Source of the DNA: Actinomyces sp. oral taxon 897 | GTDB taxonomy: Bacteria > Actinomycetota > Actinomycetes > Actinomycetales > Actinomycetaceae | Length of the DNA: 64,000 nt | Assembly (NCBI RefSeq): GCF_002999235.1 | Contig: NZ_CP027236.1 | Span: 2,728,001-2,792,000, forward strand | Direction of reading: 5' to 3' | Part shown: positions 26,284 through 34,680 of the stretch, piece after piece | Position numbering within the stretch: position 1 is the first letter of the stretch | How the letters are laid out: each line of letters starts with the position of its first letter | The notes under the pieces: generated by a model | What the model saw: only the letters and a program-made list of their open reading frames with translations | What the model was told of the DNA's origin: nothing | Database searches by the model: none | Program-made: the position numbers and the translations under genes

Positions 26284-26423
26284 CGACAGGGGAGCGCGTA
26301 CGCGCTGAGAGTGCGGGAGCCGCGAGGCGCCGTCGGGACCTGGGGCCAGCGCCCGCCGTCCCGGGCGTCCGGGCCGACGCAGACCCTCGAACCTGCTCCG
26401 GCTAGTACCGGCGAAGGAAGTCG
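26284..26423 (+). promoter_or_regulatory. TPP (THI-box) riboswitch
   Basis: Contains the conserved elements in order: P1 5' strand CGAC with AGGGGAGC, CTGAGAGTG (26305-26313), ACCCTCGAACCTG (26381-26393) and CCGGCTAGTACCGGCGAAGG closing with AAGTCG, which pairs with the opening CGAC. About 70 nt between the two halves form an extended GC-rich P3 arm. It ends 60 nt before thiB. TPP binding normally represses transport genes through termination or ribosome-site masking. Confidence 0.92.
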
Positions 26424-26482
26424 AGAATTCTCCCTGGGCGCGTGCGTGCCCAGGCCCTCCGAGACACCACGGAGGTACACCC

Positions 26483-27592
26483 ATGGCTGTTCCCACGGCC
26501 CCCACCCTTTCCCGCCGCACCCTCTTGGGCGGCTCCCTGGCCGGAGTGCTGGCCCTGACGCTGGCGGCCTGCTCCGGCAAGGACGACGACGCCGGTCCCG
26601 CCGCCTCAGGGGCGTCCGGCACCGGCTCCCAGACCGTCACCGTCGTCACCCACGACTCCTTCCAGGTACCCGAGGACCTGGTGGCCGCCTTTGAGAAGGA
26701 CACCGGCTACCACCTCCAGACCGTGGCCTCCGGTGACAGCGGCGAGCTGGTCAACAAGCTCATCCTGACCAAGGACGCCCCCCTGGGCGACGCCGTCTTC
26801 GGTGTGGACAACACCTTCGCCAGCCGCGTCCTGGACGAGGGCGTCATCGACACCTCCGTGTCCGTGACCCTGCCCACCGGCGCCGACCAGTACGTGGTGG
26901 GCGCCACCCCGGCCCTGGTGCCCATTGACTTCGGCGAGGTGAGCGTCAATATCGACACCACCTACTTCGCCTCCAAGGGCCTGACCGCCCCCGCCACCTT
27001 CGAGGACCTGGTCAAGCCCGACTACAAGGACCTCTTCGTGGCCATCAACCCCTCTACCTCCTCCCCGGGCCTGGCCTTCCTGCTGGCCACCATCGGCCAC
27101 TTCGGCACCGCCCAGTCCGGGGGCTTCGCCGACTACTGGAGGCAGCTGGTGGCCAACGGCACCAGGATCGACTCGGGCTGGACCCAGGCCTACGAGACGG
27201 ACTTCTCCGGCGGCGGCAACCAGGGGGCCTACCCGATCGTGGTGTCCTACTCCTCCTCCCCCGCGGCCACGGTCAGCCCCGACGGCCAGAGCTCCACCAC
27301 CGCCTCGCTGCCGGCCACCGCCTTCCGCCAGGTGGAGTACGCCGGGGTGCTGACCGGGGCCGCCAACCCCGCGGGCGCCAAGGCCTTCATTGAGTGGATG
27401 CTCACCAAGGACGTCCAGGAGTCCATCCCGCAGAACATGTACATGTACCCGGTCAGCCCCGACGCCTCCCTGGGCGACGCCCTGACCAGGTTCGGCACCC
27501 TGTCCACCACGCCGGTCTCGGTGCCCGCCGCCGACATCGCCGCCAACCGCGAGTCCTGGCTGGCCACCTGGTCCGAGGCCGTCGGCCGGTGA
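26483..27592 (+). CDS. thiB: Thiamine ABC transporter substrate-binding lipoprotein
   Basis: Captures thiamine (and its phosphates) outside the membrane. 369 residues; signal sequence with LSRRTLLGG and lipobox LAAC (Cys about 32), then the iron/thiamine-binding fold of the TbpA type (QTVTVVTHDSFQVPEDLVAA, GELVNKLILTKDAPLGDAVFG, DNTFASRVLDEGV). GGAGG is 8 nt before the ATG. It is first in thiBPQ behind a TPP riboswitch, which fixes the substrate. The stop overlaps the thiP start. Confidence 0.93.
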   Translation: MAVPTAPTLSRRTLLGGSLAGVLALTLAACSGKDDDAGPAASGASGTGSQTVTVVTHDSFQVPEDLVAAFEKDTGYHLQTVASGDSGELVNKLILTKDAPLGDAVFGVDNTFASRVLDEGVIDTSVSVTLPTGADQYVVGATPALVPIDFGEVSVNIDTTYFASKGLTAPATFEDLVKPDYKDLFVAINPSTSSPGLAFLLATIGHFGTAQSGGFADYWRQLVANGTRIDSGWTQAYETDFSGGGNQGAYPIVVSYSSSPAATVSPDGQSSTTASLPATAFRQVEYAGVLTGAANPAGAKAFIEWMLTKDVQESIPQNMYMYPVSPDASLGDALTRFGTLSTTPVSVPAADIAANRESWLATWSEAVGR

Positions 27593-29313
27593 GGGAACGC
27601 GCCCCGGTGCCCGGCGGCGCGCGCGCTACCGCCCCGGCGTCGGGCCCGCGCACCGGCTGGGGCGAGCGCGCCGGCTGGGCCCTGGCGGTGGCGGCCCCCC
27701 TGGTCTTCCTGGGGATCTTCTTCGCCTGGCCGGTGGCCACCCTGGTGGGCCGGGGCCTGGCGCCCGAGGGGAGCCCGGACCTGTCAGGCTTCGCCGAGGT
27801 CCTCACCCGCCCGCGGACCTGGAGGGTCGTGCGCCAGACCCTGACCCAGGCCACCCTGGCCACGGTGGTCTGCGTGGTCCTGGGCGTGCCCGGGGCCCTG
27901 GTGCTCTACCGGCGTCGCTTCCCCGGGCGCGACCTGCTGCGGACCCTGGTCCTGGTGCCCTTCGTGCTGCCCAGCGTCGTGGTGGGCGTGGCCTTCCACG
28001 CCCTGGTCACCAAGGGCGGGCCGTTGGGGGGCTGGGGGCTGGACGGGTCCCTGACCGCCGTCGTCGCCGCCCTGGTCTTCTTCAACTACGGGCTGGTGGT
28101 GCGCACGGTGGGCACCATGTGGTGCCGCCTGGACCCGCGCGCCGAGGAGGCCGCCCGGGCCCTGGGCGCCTCGCCGTGGCGGGCGTGGCGCACCGTCACC
28201 CTGCCCAGCCTCGTGCCCGCCATCGCCTCGGCCGCCTCCCTGACGTTCCTGTTCTGCGCCACCGCCTACGGGGTGGTCCTGGTCCTGGGCGGCACCGGGG
28301 TGGGCACCATTGAGACCGAGATCTACACCCTGACCGCCCAGTACCTTCAGCTGCGGGACGCGGCCGTGCTCAGCGTCCTCCAGCTCGCGGTCATCGCAGC
28401 CTGCCTGGGGGCCACCGAGCGCGCCCGGCGCGCCAGCCAGGCGCGGCTGGCCCTGCGCGTGGACGTGCCCGCCACCCGCCTGTGTCCGGGCGACGTCCCC
28501 GCCCTGGTCCTGACCCTGGCGGTGGTGGCCGTCCTCCTGGTGGGGCCGGTGGCCACCCTGGTGACCAGGTCCCTGCGCCGGGGCGGGCAGTGGACCCTGG
28601 CGAACTACACCGACCTGTCCACCACCGGCGGGCGCAACGCCCTGACGGTCACCGTCTGGCAGGCCGCTGGGAGCTCCCTGCGCGTGGCCGTGGTGGCTGC
28701 CGCCATCTCCCTGGGGGTCGGGGTGGCGTTGAGCCTGGTCATCTCCCGCTCCCCGCGCTCGGCCTGGCTGCGTCGGGGGCTGGCGGTGCTCGACGCCGTC
28801 GTCATGCTGCCCCTGGGGGTCTCGGCGGTGACCGTGGGCTTCGGCTTCCTCGTCACCCTGGCCCGCCCGCCGCTGGCCCTGACCCGCTCCTGGTGGATCC
28901 TGCCCCTGGCCCAGGCGGTGGTGGCCGTCCCCCTGGTGGTACGCACCCTGCTGCCGGCCCTGCGTGCCATTGACCCCCGCCAGCGCGAGGTCGCCGCCGC
29001 CCTGGGGGCCGGGCCGGGGCGCGTGCTGGCCACCGTGGACGGCCCCCACCTGGTGCGCGCCGGGGGCCTGGCCGCGGGCTTCGCCCTGGCCACCAGCCTG
29101 GGGGAGTTCGGGGCGACGTCGTTCCTCGCCCGCCCCGCCGAGCCCACCCTCCCCGTGGTCCTCTACCGGCTCATCGGCAGGCCCGGCGCCCAGAACCAGG
29201 GCATGGGCCTGGCCGCCGGGGTCGTCCTGGCGGGCGGGACCGCCGTCCTCATGCTTGTCTGCGAGTGGCTCCAGACCGCGGGCCACGGGAAGGAGGCTCC
29301 GTGGATGACCTGA
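27589..29313 (+). CDS. thiP: Thiamine ABC transporter permease
   Basis: 574 residues from the GTG that overlaps the thiB stop (GTGA). Twelve predicted membrane helices in two fused halves, each with an EAA loop contacting the ATPase (EEAARALGASPWRAW and REVAAALGAGPGRVL). This double-permease form is characteristic of ThiP. The first helix is AAPLVFLGIFFAWPVATLVG. It overlaps thiQ by 13 nt. Confidence 0.92.
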   Translation: MRERAPVPGGARATAPASGPRTGWGERAGWALAVAAPLVFLGIFFAWPVATLVGRGLAPEGSPDLSGFAEVLTRPRTWRVVRQTLTQATLATVVCVVLGVPGALVLYRRRFPGRDLLRTLVLVPFVLPSVVVGVAFHALVTKGGPLGGWGLDGSLTAVVAALVFFNYGLVVRTVGTMWCRLDPRAEEAARALGASPWRAWRTVTLPSLVPAIASAASLTFLFCATAYGVVLVLGGTGVGTIETEIYTLTAQYLQLRDAAVLSVLQLAVIAACLGATERARRASQARLALRVDVPATRLCPGDVPALVLTLAVVAVLLVGPVATLVTRSLRRGGQWTLANYTDLSTTGGRNALTVTVWQAAGSSLRVAVVAAAISLGVGVALSLVISRSPRSAWLRRGLAVLDAVVMLPLGVSAVTVGFGFLVTLARPPLALTRSWWILPLAQAVVAVPLVVRTLLPALRAIDPRQREVAAALGAGPGRVLATVDGPHLVRAGGLAAGFALATSLGEFGATSFLARPAEPTLPVVLYRLIGRPGAQNQGMGLAAGVVLAGGTAVLMLVCEWLQTAGHGKEAPWMT

Positions 29314-30782
29314 CTGGTGCTTCGGCCAACCCGGGGGCGGGTGCGCCCGATGGTGCTCCGGCTGGTCCGGTGGGCGCGCTCGGTGCACCTGGTGCGGGGG
29401 TGCCGCACCCGGCTGGTCCGGTGGGTGCACCTGGCCCGAGACGGCCACCGGCGTCGGGCACACCCCCGACGGGCCTGAGCCTGACCGGGCTGCGCGTGAC
29501 CTACCCGGCGCCCCGCCCCGCCCTGCCCGTGGCCGCCGTGGACGGGGTGGACCTGGAGGTCGGCGTCGGCGAGGTGGTGGCGCTGCTGGGGGCCAGCGGC
29601 TCAGGCAAGTCCTCCCTCCTGCGTGCCGTGGCCGGGCTGGAGCCGGTGAGCGGGGGGGACGTCGCCTGGGCGGGGCGCTCGGTGGTGCGCACCCCCGTGC
29701 ACCGGCGCGGCTTCGGCCTCATGTTCCAGGACGGCCAGCTCTTCCCCTTCCGGGACGTGGCCGGGAACGTGGCCTACGGTCTGACGGGGATGACGCGGCC
29801 TGAGCGGGACCGGCGTGTGGCGCAGGTCCTTGACCTCGTCGGCCTGGGCGGGTACGGGGGGCGGGCGGTGACGACCCTGTCGGGTGGCCAGGCCCAGCGG
29901 GTGGCCCTCGCCCGGGCCCTGGCCCCCCGGCCCCGCCTCCTGCTCCTGGACGAGCCGCTCTCCGCCCTGGACCGCGCCCTGCGTGAGCAGCTGAGCCTGG
30001 ACCTGCGGACCATCCTGCGCGAGCAGGCCATGACCGCCCTCTACGTCACCCACGACCAGGACGAGGCCATGACCGTGGCCGACCGCGTAGGCGTCATGGC
30101 CGACGGGCGGCTGGCGCGCCTGGACGTCCCCGAGCGGCTCTGGGGCGACCCCGGCAGCCGGCAGGTCGCCGAGTTCCTCGGGTACTCCCCGGTCCTGGGT
30201 GCCGACGACGTCGCCTGCCTGGGGTGGGAGGGCGCGCTCGCGGCCGGTGGCGCCACGGACGGCGGCCTCCCGGCACTGGCCCTGGCACCCGGCGCGCTGA
30301 GCGTGGTGGGTCATGGTGACCCGGTGGGTGGGGCCGCGGTGGGTGGGGCGTCCTCGATGGGTGGGGTGCTGGTGGATGGAGCGTCCTCGGCCACCGGGGC
30401 GTCTGCGGTAAGTGCTGGGCCGGGGGCCCTGGTGGGCGGGGTGCCGCCAATGAGTAGTGTGCTGGTAGGTGGGATCGCGGCGGGCGGGGCGCCTCCGGTG
30501 GGTGGAGCGTCCTCGGTGGACGAGGCCTTGGGCGCGCGCGGAGGGGCGTTCTCGGCGCCCGGGCCCGAGCGGGTGCGGGCCCTCACGGCCGCAGCGCGGG
30601 TGACGGGCCTGCGTGCCCGTCGTGGTGAGCGCTGGGCCGAGGTCCAGCTCCTGGGCGCCGGTGGTCCTGTTGGTGCCGCGGCCGCCCTGGTCCCGGACGG
30701 CGTCGTCGTGGGACATGGGCAGGAGGTCAAGGTCCGGCTGGATCCGTCCCGCACGGCCGGTGTTCGCGACGGTGGCCGGTGA
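29301..30782 (+). CDS. thiQ: Thiamine ABC transporter ATPase with a low-complexity C-terminal insertion
   Basis: 493 residues, starting at the GTG behind AGGAGG (29291-29296). An Ala/Gly/Pro-rich 60-residue leader precedes the ABC domain: Walker A GASGSGKSS, signature LSGGQAQRVALARAL, Walker B LLLLDEPLSALD and H-loop VTHDQDEA. The C-terminal part is a regulatory TOBE-like region interrupted by about 70 residues of Gly/Ala/Val/Ser repeats (VGGASSMGGVLVDGASS type, about 336-407). Typical ThiQ is 230-350 residues. It energises ThiP. Confidence 0.9.
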   Translation: MDDLTGASANPGAGAPDGAPAGPVGALGAPGAGVPHPAGPVGAPGPRRPPASGTPPTGLSLTGLRVTYPAPRPALPVAAVDGVDLEVGVGEVVALLGASGSGKSSLLRAVAGLEPVSGGDVAWAGRSVVRTPVHRRGFGLMFQDGQLFPFRDVAGNVAYGLTGMTRPERDRRVAQVLDLVGLGGYGGRAVTTLSGGQAQRVALARALAPRPRLLLLDEPLSALDRALREQLSLDLRTILREQAMTALYVTHDQDEAMTVADRVGVMADGRLARLDVPERLWGDPGSRQVAEFLGYSPVLGADDVACLGWEGALAAGGATDGGLPALALAPGALSVVGHGDPVGGAAVGGASSMGGVLVDGASSATGASAVSAGPGALVGGVPPMSSVLVGGIAAGGAPPVGGASSVDEALGARGGAFSAPGPERVRALTAAARVTGLRARRGERWAEVQLLGAGGPVGAAAALVPDGVVVGHGQEVKVRLDPSRTAGVRDGGR

Positions 30783-30811
30783 CTGTGCCCGGGATGGTTG
30801 CGTGCTGTCGG

Positions 30812-30888
30812 CTCCGCCCCTGGATGCTGCGCCAGCAGGTGGGCGGCAGCTGCGTGAGCTGGCGGAGGTCCCGCCCCTGGATGCTGCG
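30812..30888. repeat. Short direct repeat after thiQ
   Basis: CCGCCCCTGGATGCTGCG occurs at 30812-30829 and 30871-30888, separated by 41 bases. No gene is seen in 30783-31495; the rest of that gap is occupied by the repeat arrays listed next. Confidence 0.6.
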
Positions 30889-30934
30889 CGGCGTCGAGGG
30901 GCCTCTGGTGGGGACACGCTGGGCTGATTCGAGG

Positions 30935-31100
30935 TGGACGCGCCTTCGTGCGCGTGAACGCCGTTTCATGCATGTGAACGCCGTCCTGGGCGGCGTTCGT
31001 ATGCCCAGGAGCGCGTTCATCAAGGCTAAAGCGCGTTCAATGGCGTGGGAAGACGTACATCGAGGTCAAGGCGCGTTCAGGGGCGCGGGAGCGCGTTCAC
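30935..31100. repeat. Head-to-head 20-bp repeat array, locus 2
   Basis: TGGACGC/TGAACGC at 30935, 30955 and 30975 (20-nt steps), a hairpin GAACGCCG ... CGGCGTTC (30976-30998), then GCGTTCR at 30993, 31013, 31033, (31053 CGTACA), 31073 and 31093, again 20 nt apart. The heptamer, period and head-to-head arrangement are the same as at 16472-16738. Confidence 0.75.
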
Positions 31101-31261
31101 CTGGGCTGGGGTGTATCCAGGTTGCACTAGTTCTTGCATATCTCATCAGTTTCTGTACCGGCCCCCTGCAGGACCCCGGGATATCCGCATGATTCCGTAG
31201 GCCCCGGGCGCCTCCTGCAAGAACTGGTGCGGTCTGTGGGGGCGTGCTGTGTGGCCGGTCC

Positions 31262-31340
31262 CGTTCTCACGACGAACAAGTACCGTTCTCGCGAGCAACA
31301 AGTACCGTTCTCGCGGCGAATAAGTACCGTTCTCGCGATG
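31262..31340. repeat. 22-bp tandem repeats, ACAAGTACCGTTCTCGCG
   Basis: Three units start at 31276, 31298 and 31320 (period 22), with a diverged partial unit before them (CCGTTCTCACGACGA). The reverse complement of the same unit occurs twice at 59085-59126. Period and conservation suggest a protein-binding array. Confidence 0.75.
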
Positions 31341-31495
31341 GGGGTGGGGAGGGGGTGTGCGGCTGGGACCGGGACAGCGCGCCCCGCGTGTCCGGCAGGC
31401 CGGGGCACCCGGCTGGTGGGGGCCGGTGGGACCATCGGCCCGGGAGCCTGGGGCCCACCCGTGTTACCGGATGAGCCCGGCGGTATCGGGATACC

Positions 31496-31978
31496 ATGCG
31501 GGGGATGGCTGACCTTCCCTCCGTGACTAGTGACCGCTTAGGGGCCTGGGCCCGGCGCCGTGGCCCCGGCTTCTCCTTTGACGGCAACGGGGGCCTCGAC
31601 GTCCCCGGGCACCGCTTCCTCGCCTTCGTCTACCGGGGCTACGGGCTGGTGCTACGAGCCCGGTTCTCCGCCGAGATGACCCCGGCGCGCCGTGCCGAGG
31701 CCGTCGCCCTGTGCACCCGCCTCCTCCAGGAGCCCACCTGCCCCGCGCTCGCGGTCTACGACGACCCCGAGGCCCCGCCAGTACCCGACCAGGACCCCTC
31801 TGCCGACCTGCCCCGCCGTGTCATTGTCAACGCGCAGGTCGTCACCACCGTCGGTGAGGGCATGAACGACCCCCAGCTCGCCACCGTCATGGACGACGCC
31901 GTGGCCGCCCTCGGCGCCGCCGTCGCCGCCCTGCGCCAGACCCTTGACGAGCTCGTCCCTGACATGGAGGAGGACTGA
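31496..31978 (+). CDS. YbjN-domain protein 1
   Basis: 160 residues with the YbjN alpha/beta pattern, a fold related to type III secretion chaperones (RFLAFVYRGYGLVLRARF, then RVIVNAQVVTTVGEGMNDPQ and a C-terminal helix AVAALGAAVAALRQTLDELV). First gene of a tight cluster with a second YbjN protein, an HSP90-type ATPase and a giant TPR protein. The perfect palindrome GGTATC-GG-GATACC (31482-31495) abuts the ATG and may be an operator. The start is uncertain: a second ATG lies at 31505. Biochemical role unknown. Confidence 0.7.
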   Translation: MRGMADLPSVTSDRLGAWARRRGPGFSFDGNGGLDVPGHRFLAFVYRGYGLVLRARFSAEMTPARRAEAVALCTRLLQEPTCPALAVYDDPEAPPVPDQDPSADLPRRVIVNAQVVTTVGEGMNDPQLATVMDDAVAALGAAVAALRQTLDELVPDMEED

Positions 31979-31979
31979 C

Positions 31980-32732
31980 GTGCCCTGGTGGAACACGCCC
32001 CCCGAGGTCGCAGCGCCCCCGGTGACCCTGGAGCGGGTCTGCGCGGCCCTGCGGCGCCTGGGCCTGGACCCGGTCGTGCACGACGGCCGCACTCAGGTCG
32101 TTCTCTACCGCTACCCCTGCACCCTGCGCCTCCTGAGCCCGGGCCCGGCGGCCCCGGACCAGTCGGCCCCACCGGCCCCGGGGCCGGTCTCGACCCAGGC
32201 GGAGAAGGCTGCCCTGGACCGGCCTGACGCCGGCTCGACGGAGGCCCTTCAGCGACCCGTCCCGGCGGACCAGGCGACCTCAGGTCAGGCGGTCCCGGAC
32301 CAGGCGGTTGCCGTACCGGCCCCGGCCCCGCAGGCACCAGCGCCGGCCCCGGACCGGTTGACCGGCGCCCCCGCGCCGGAGCCCGCTCAGGTGAGGCTGC
32401 TCATGGAGTCGCGCTACACCGTCGGCCTGACGCAGGAGGCGGCTGCCCACCTGGCCGCCCACCTCCTGGAGAAGAACTCCGGCCGGGTCTCGCCCACCCT
32501 GCTCACGGCCCCCGGGCTGGCCGGCGCCGACGTGGTCGGGCGGGCCTGGTGCACCGTCACCGCGGGCATGAGCGACCCCCAGCTGCGCACGACGCTGCGG
32601 GTGTGGTGCGAGAGCACCCTGCACGCCCTGGACGAGCTCAGTGAGACCCAGGGGCTCCCGCTGCCCCCCGACCCGACCGGGCCAGCCAGCCCGGGCCCCA
32701 CCGACCCGGCCCCCGCGGCCCCGACCGTCTGA
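31980..32732 (+). CDS. YbjN-domain protein 2 with a Pro/Ala linker
   Basis: 250 residues; GTG 31980 overlaps nothing but follows GGAGGAGG inside the previous gene's end, 1 nt after its stop. The first 50 residues (VTLERVCAALRRLGLDPVVH) and the C-terminal part (RYTVGLTQEAAAHLAAHLLE ... GAWCTVTAG-like RAWCTVTAGMSDPQLRTTL) are YbjN-like and are separated by about 70 Pro/Ala residues. The phrase GMSDPQL parallels GMNDPQL of the first protein, pointing to paralogues that may pair. Confidence 0.6.
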   Translation: MPWWNTPPEVAAPPVTLERVCAALRRLGLDPVVHDGRTQVVLYRYPCTLRLLSPGPAAPDQSAPPAPGPVSTQAEKAALDRPDAGSTEALQRPVPADQATSGQAVPDQAVAVPAPAPQAPAPAPDRLTGAPAPEPAQVRLLMESRYTVGLTQEAAAHLAAHLLEKNSGRVSPTLLTAPGLAGADVVGRAWCTVTAGMSDPQLRTTLRVWCESTLHALDELSETQGLPLPPDPTGPASPGPTDPAPAAPTV

Positions 32733-32742
32733 AGGCAGGACC

Positions 32743-34581
32743 ATGGCAACCTTCCAGGTGGATCTGCGCGGGATGGTGGACCTCCTCGCCCGCAACCTCT
32801 ACTCCGGGCCCCGCGTCTACGTGCGTGAGCTCCTCCAGAACGCCGTCGACGCCATTGCCGCGCGCGCCCACGACGAGCCCGACTGCCCTCGCCGCGTCGC
32901 CCTCACCCTCGACGGGCCCCGTCTGACCTGCCATGACACCGGTATCGGCCTGGACGAGGAGGAGATGAGGACTTTCCTGTCCACCATTGGCGCCTCCTCC
33001 AAGCGTGACGAGCTGGGCCTGGAGCGCGTGGGCTACCTGGGGCAGTTCGGCATCGGTCTGCTGTCCTGCTTCATGGTCAGCGAGGAGATCACGGTGGCCT
33101 CCCGCTCCGCCCGCACCCCTGACGCCCCCACGGTCGGCTGGAGGGGCAGCACGGACGGCACCTACGCCGTCCTGCCCCCGGGCGAGGACGTCCCCGCCCT
33201 GGACGCCCCCGGCACCACCGTGGTCCTCAACGCCCGCCCCGGGGAGTCCTGGGTGGAGCCGGGCACGGTGCGTGCGCTGGTGGACGAGTTCGGCTCCCTG
33301 CTGCCCGTGCGCATCGAGGTACGCAGCCCGGGCGCCACCACCTACCACGGCCGCGAGCCCGCGCCCTGGGAGATGAGCCGTCACGAGGCCCGCGAGTGGT
33401 GCCGCACCCACCTGGGCGTGACGCCCTTCGACCTGGTGGACCTGGACGTGCCCGCCGCGGGCCTGAGGGGCCTGGCCGTCATTATGCCCACGGCCTCACC
33501 CACCCAGCAGGCCCACCACACCGTCAGCGTCAAGCGGATGCTGGTCTCCCGCTCGGCCCAGAAGCTCACCCCCGAGTGGGCCTACTTCGCCCGGGTCGTG
33601 GCCGACGCCCGCCACCTGCGCCTGACGGCGTCCCGGGAGACCCTGGTGGACGACGAGCTCCTGGGGGCCACCCGCGAGGCGATCGGCACCGCCGTGCGCG
33701 ACTGGCTGGAGCGGCTGCGGCACACCGCCCCCACCCGCATGGAGGAGTTCGTCCGCTCCCACGCCGTCGGGCTGTGTGCGGTGGCCGTCCACGACCCCAT
33801 GATGCTCGACCTCGTGGCCCACCACGTGCCCCTGGAGACGACCGAGGGCCCGCGCAGCCTCACCGCCCTGGCCGACCTGGTCCGCCTCGGGCGCCAGGTG
33901 CGCTACACCCGCACCGTGGACCAGTACCGGGCCCTGGCCGACGTCGCCTCCGCCCAGGGGATCGTGCTGGTCGACGCCGGGCACTCCTACGAGGAGGAGC
34001 TCCTCCAGGCGGTGCGCACCCACCCCGAGGTCCTGGGGGGCGTGGTCTTCGACCTGGTGGACCCCGGTGAGCTCCTCGACGTCCTGGAGCCGTGCACCCC
34101 GGCGGAGGAGGCGCAGGCCGCCGACCTGCTGCTGGTGGCCGCCCGCGCCCTGGGCTCCCAGGGCTGCCAGGTGGTCCTACGGCGCTTCGCCCCCGCCGCC
34201 CTGCCCGCCCTCTACCTGCCCGACCCGGACCTGGCCGGCCAGCAGGTCGCCAGGAGCGGGGCCGAGGCGGCCCGGACCGTGGGCAGTGTCTGGTCCGACC
34301 TGCTGGGCGTGGCCGACCCCTTCGCCACCTCCTCCCCGCCGCGCCTGGTGCTCAACCGCTCCAACCCGCTGGTGGCCAGGCTCGTGACCTCCGTGGACGA
34401 GGTCGTCCTCACCCAGGTCCTGCGCGGGCTCTACGTGCAGAGCCTGCTGTCGGGCCACCAGGTGCTCGGCCCCACCGAGCGCGCCTGGGCGGCCCAGACC
34501 CTCCACACCCTCCTGGAACGCGCCGTCGGCCCGGGCGGCCGGGGCGACGAGCAGGAGCCGCCCCCTCCCGCTGCCTGCTGA
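32743..34581 (+). CDS. HSP90-family (HtpG-like) chaperone ATPase
   Basis: 612 residues. The GHKL ATP-binding domain is intact: RELLQNAVDA (Glu29, Asn33), CHDTGIGLDEEE and YLGQFGIGLLSCFMVSE. The middle domain has the substrate/ATP-sensing LRLTASRETLVDDELL, equivalent to LxxNxSRExLQ of HtpG. The C-terminal third diverges strongly from HtpG. ATG 32743 follows AAGGCAGG, 10 nt after the previous stop. In this operon an HSP90 is sandwiched between YbjN and TPR proteins; TPR proteins are classic HSP90 partners in eukaryotes, so a dedicated chaperone complex is a reasonable inference. Confidence 0.85.
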   Translation: MATFQVDLRGMVDLLARNLYSGPRVYVRELLQNAVDAIAARAHDEPDCPRRVALTLDGPRLTCHDTGIGLDEEEMRTFLSTIGASSKRDELGLERVGYLGQFGIGLLSCFMVSEEITVASRSARTPDAPTVGWRGSTDGTYAVLPPGEDVPALDAPGTTVVLNARPGESWVEPGTVRALVDEFGSLLPVRIEVRSPGATTYHGREPAPWEMSRHEAREWCRTHLGVTPFDLVDLDVPAAGLRGLAVIMPTASPTQQAHHTVSVKRMLVSRSAQKLTPEWAYFARVVADARHLRLTASRETLVDDELLGATREAIGTAVRDWLERLRHTAPTRMEEFVRSHAVGLCAVAVHDPMMLDLVAHHVPLETTEGPRSLTALADLVRLGRQVRYTRTVDQYRALADVASAQGIVLVDAGHSYEEELLQAVRTHPEVLGGVVFDLVDPGELLDVLEPCTPAEEAQAADLLLVAARALGSQGCQVVLRRFAPAALPALYLPDPDLAGQQVARSGAEAARTVGSVWSDLLGVADPFATSSPPRLVLNRSNPLVARLVTSVDEVVLTQVLRGLYVQSLLSGHQVLGPTERAWAAQTLHTLLERAVGPGGRGDEQEPPPPAAC

Positions 34582-34680
34582 ACGGTGCGTCCCCCGACGC
34601 CGTCCCACCTGCCGGTAGGCAGTCGGGCCCCACCCTCTACCACCTTCCCCTACCCGGCGTCGTGCCAAAGGAGAGCGTCC

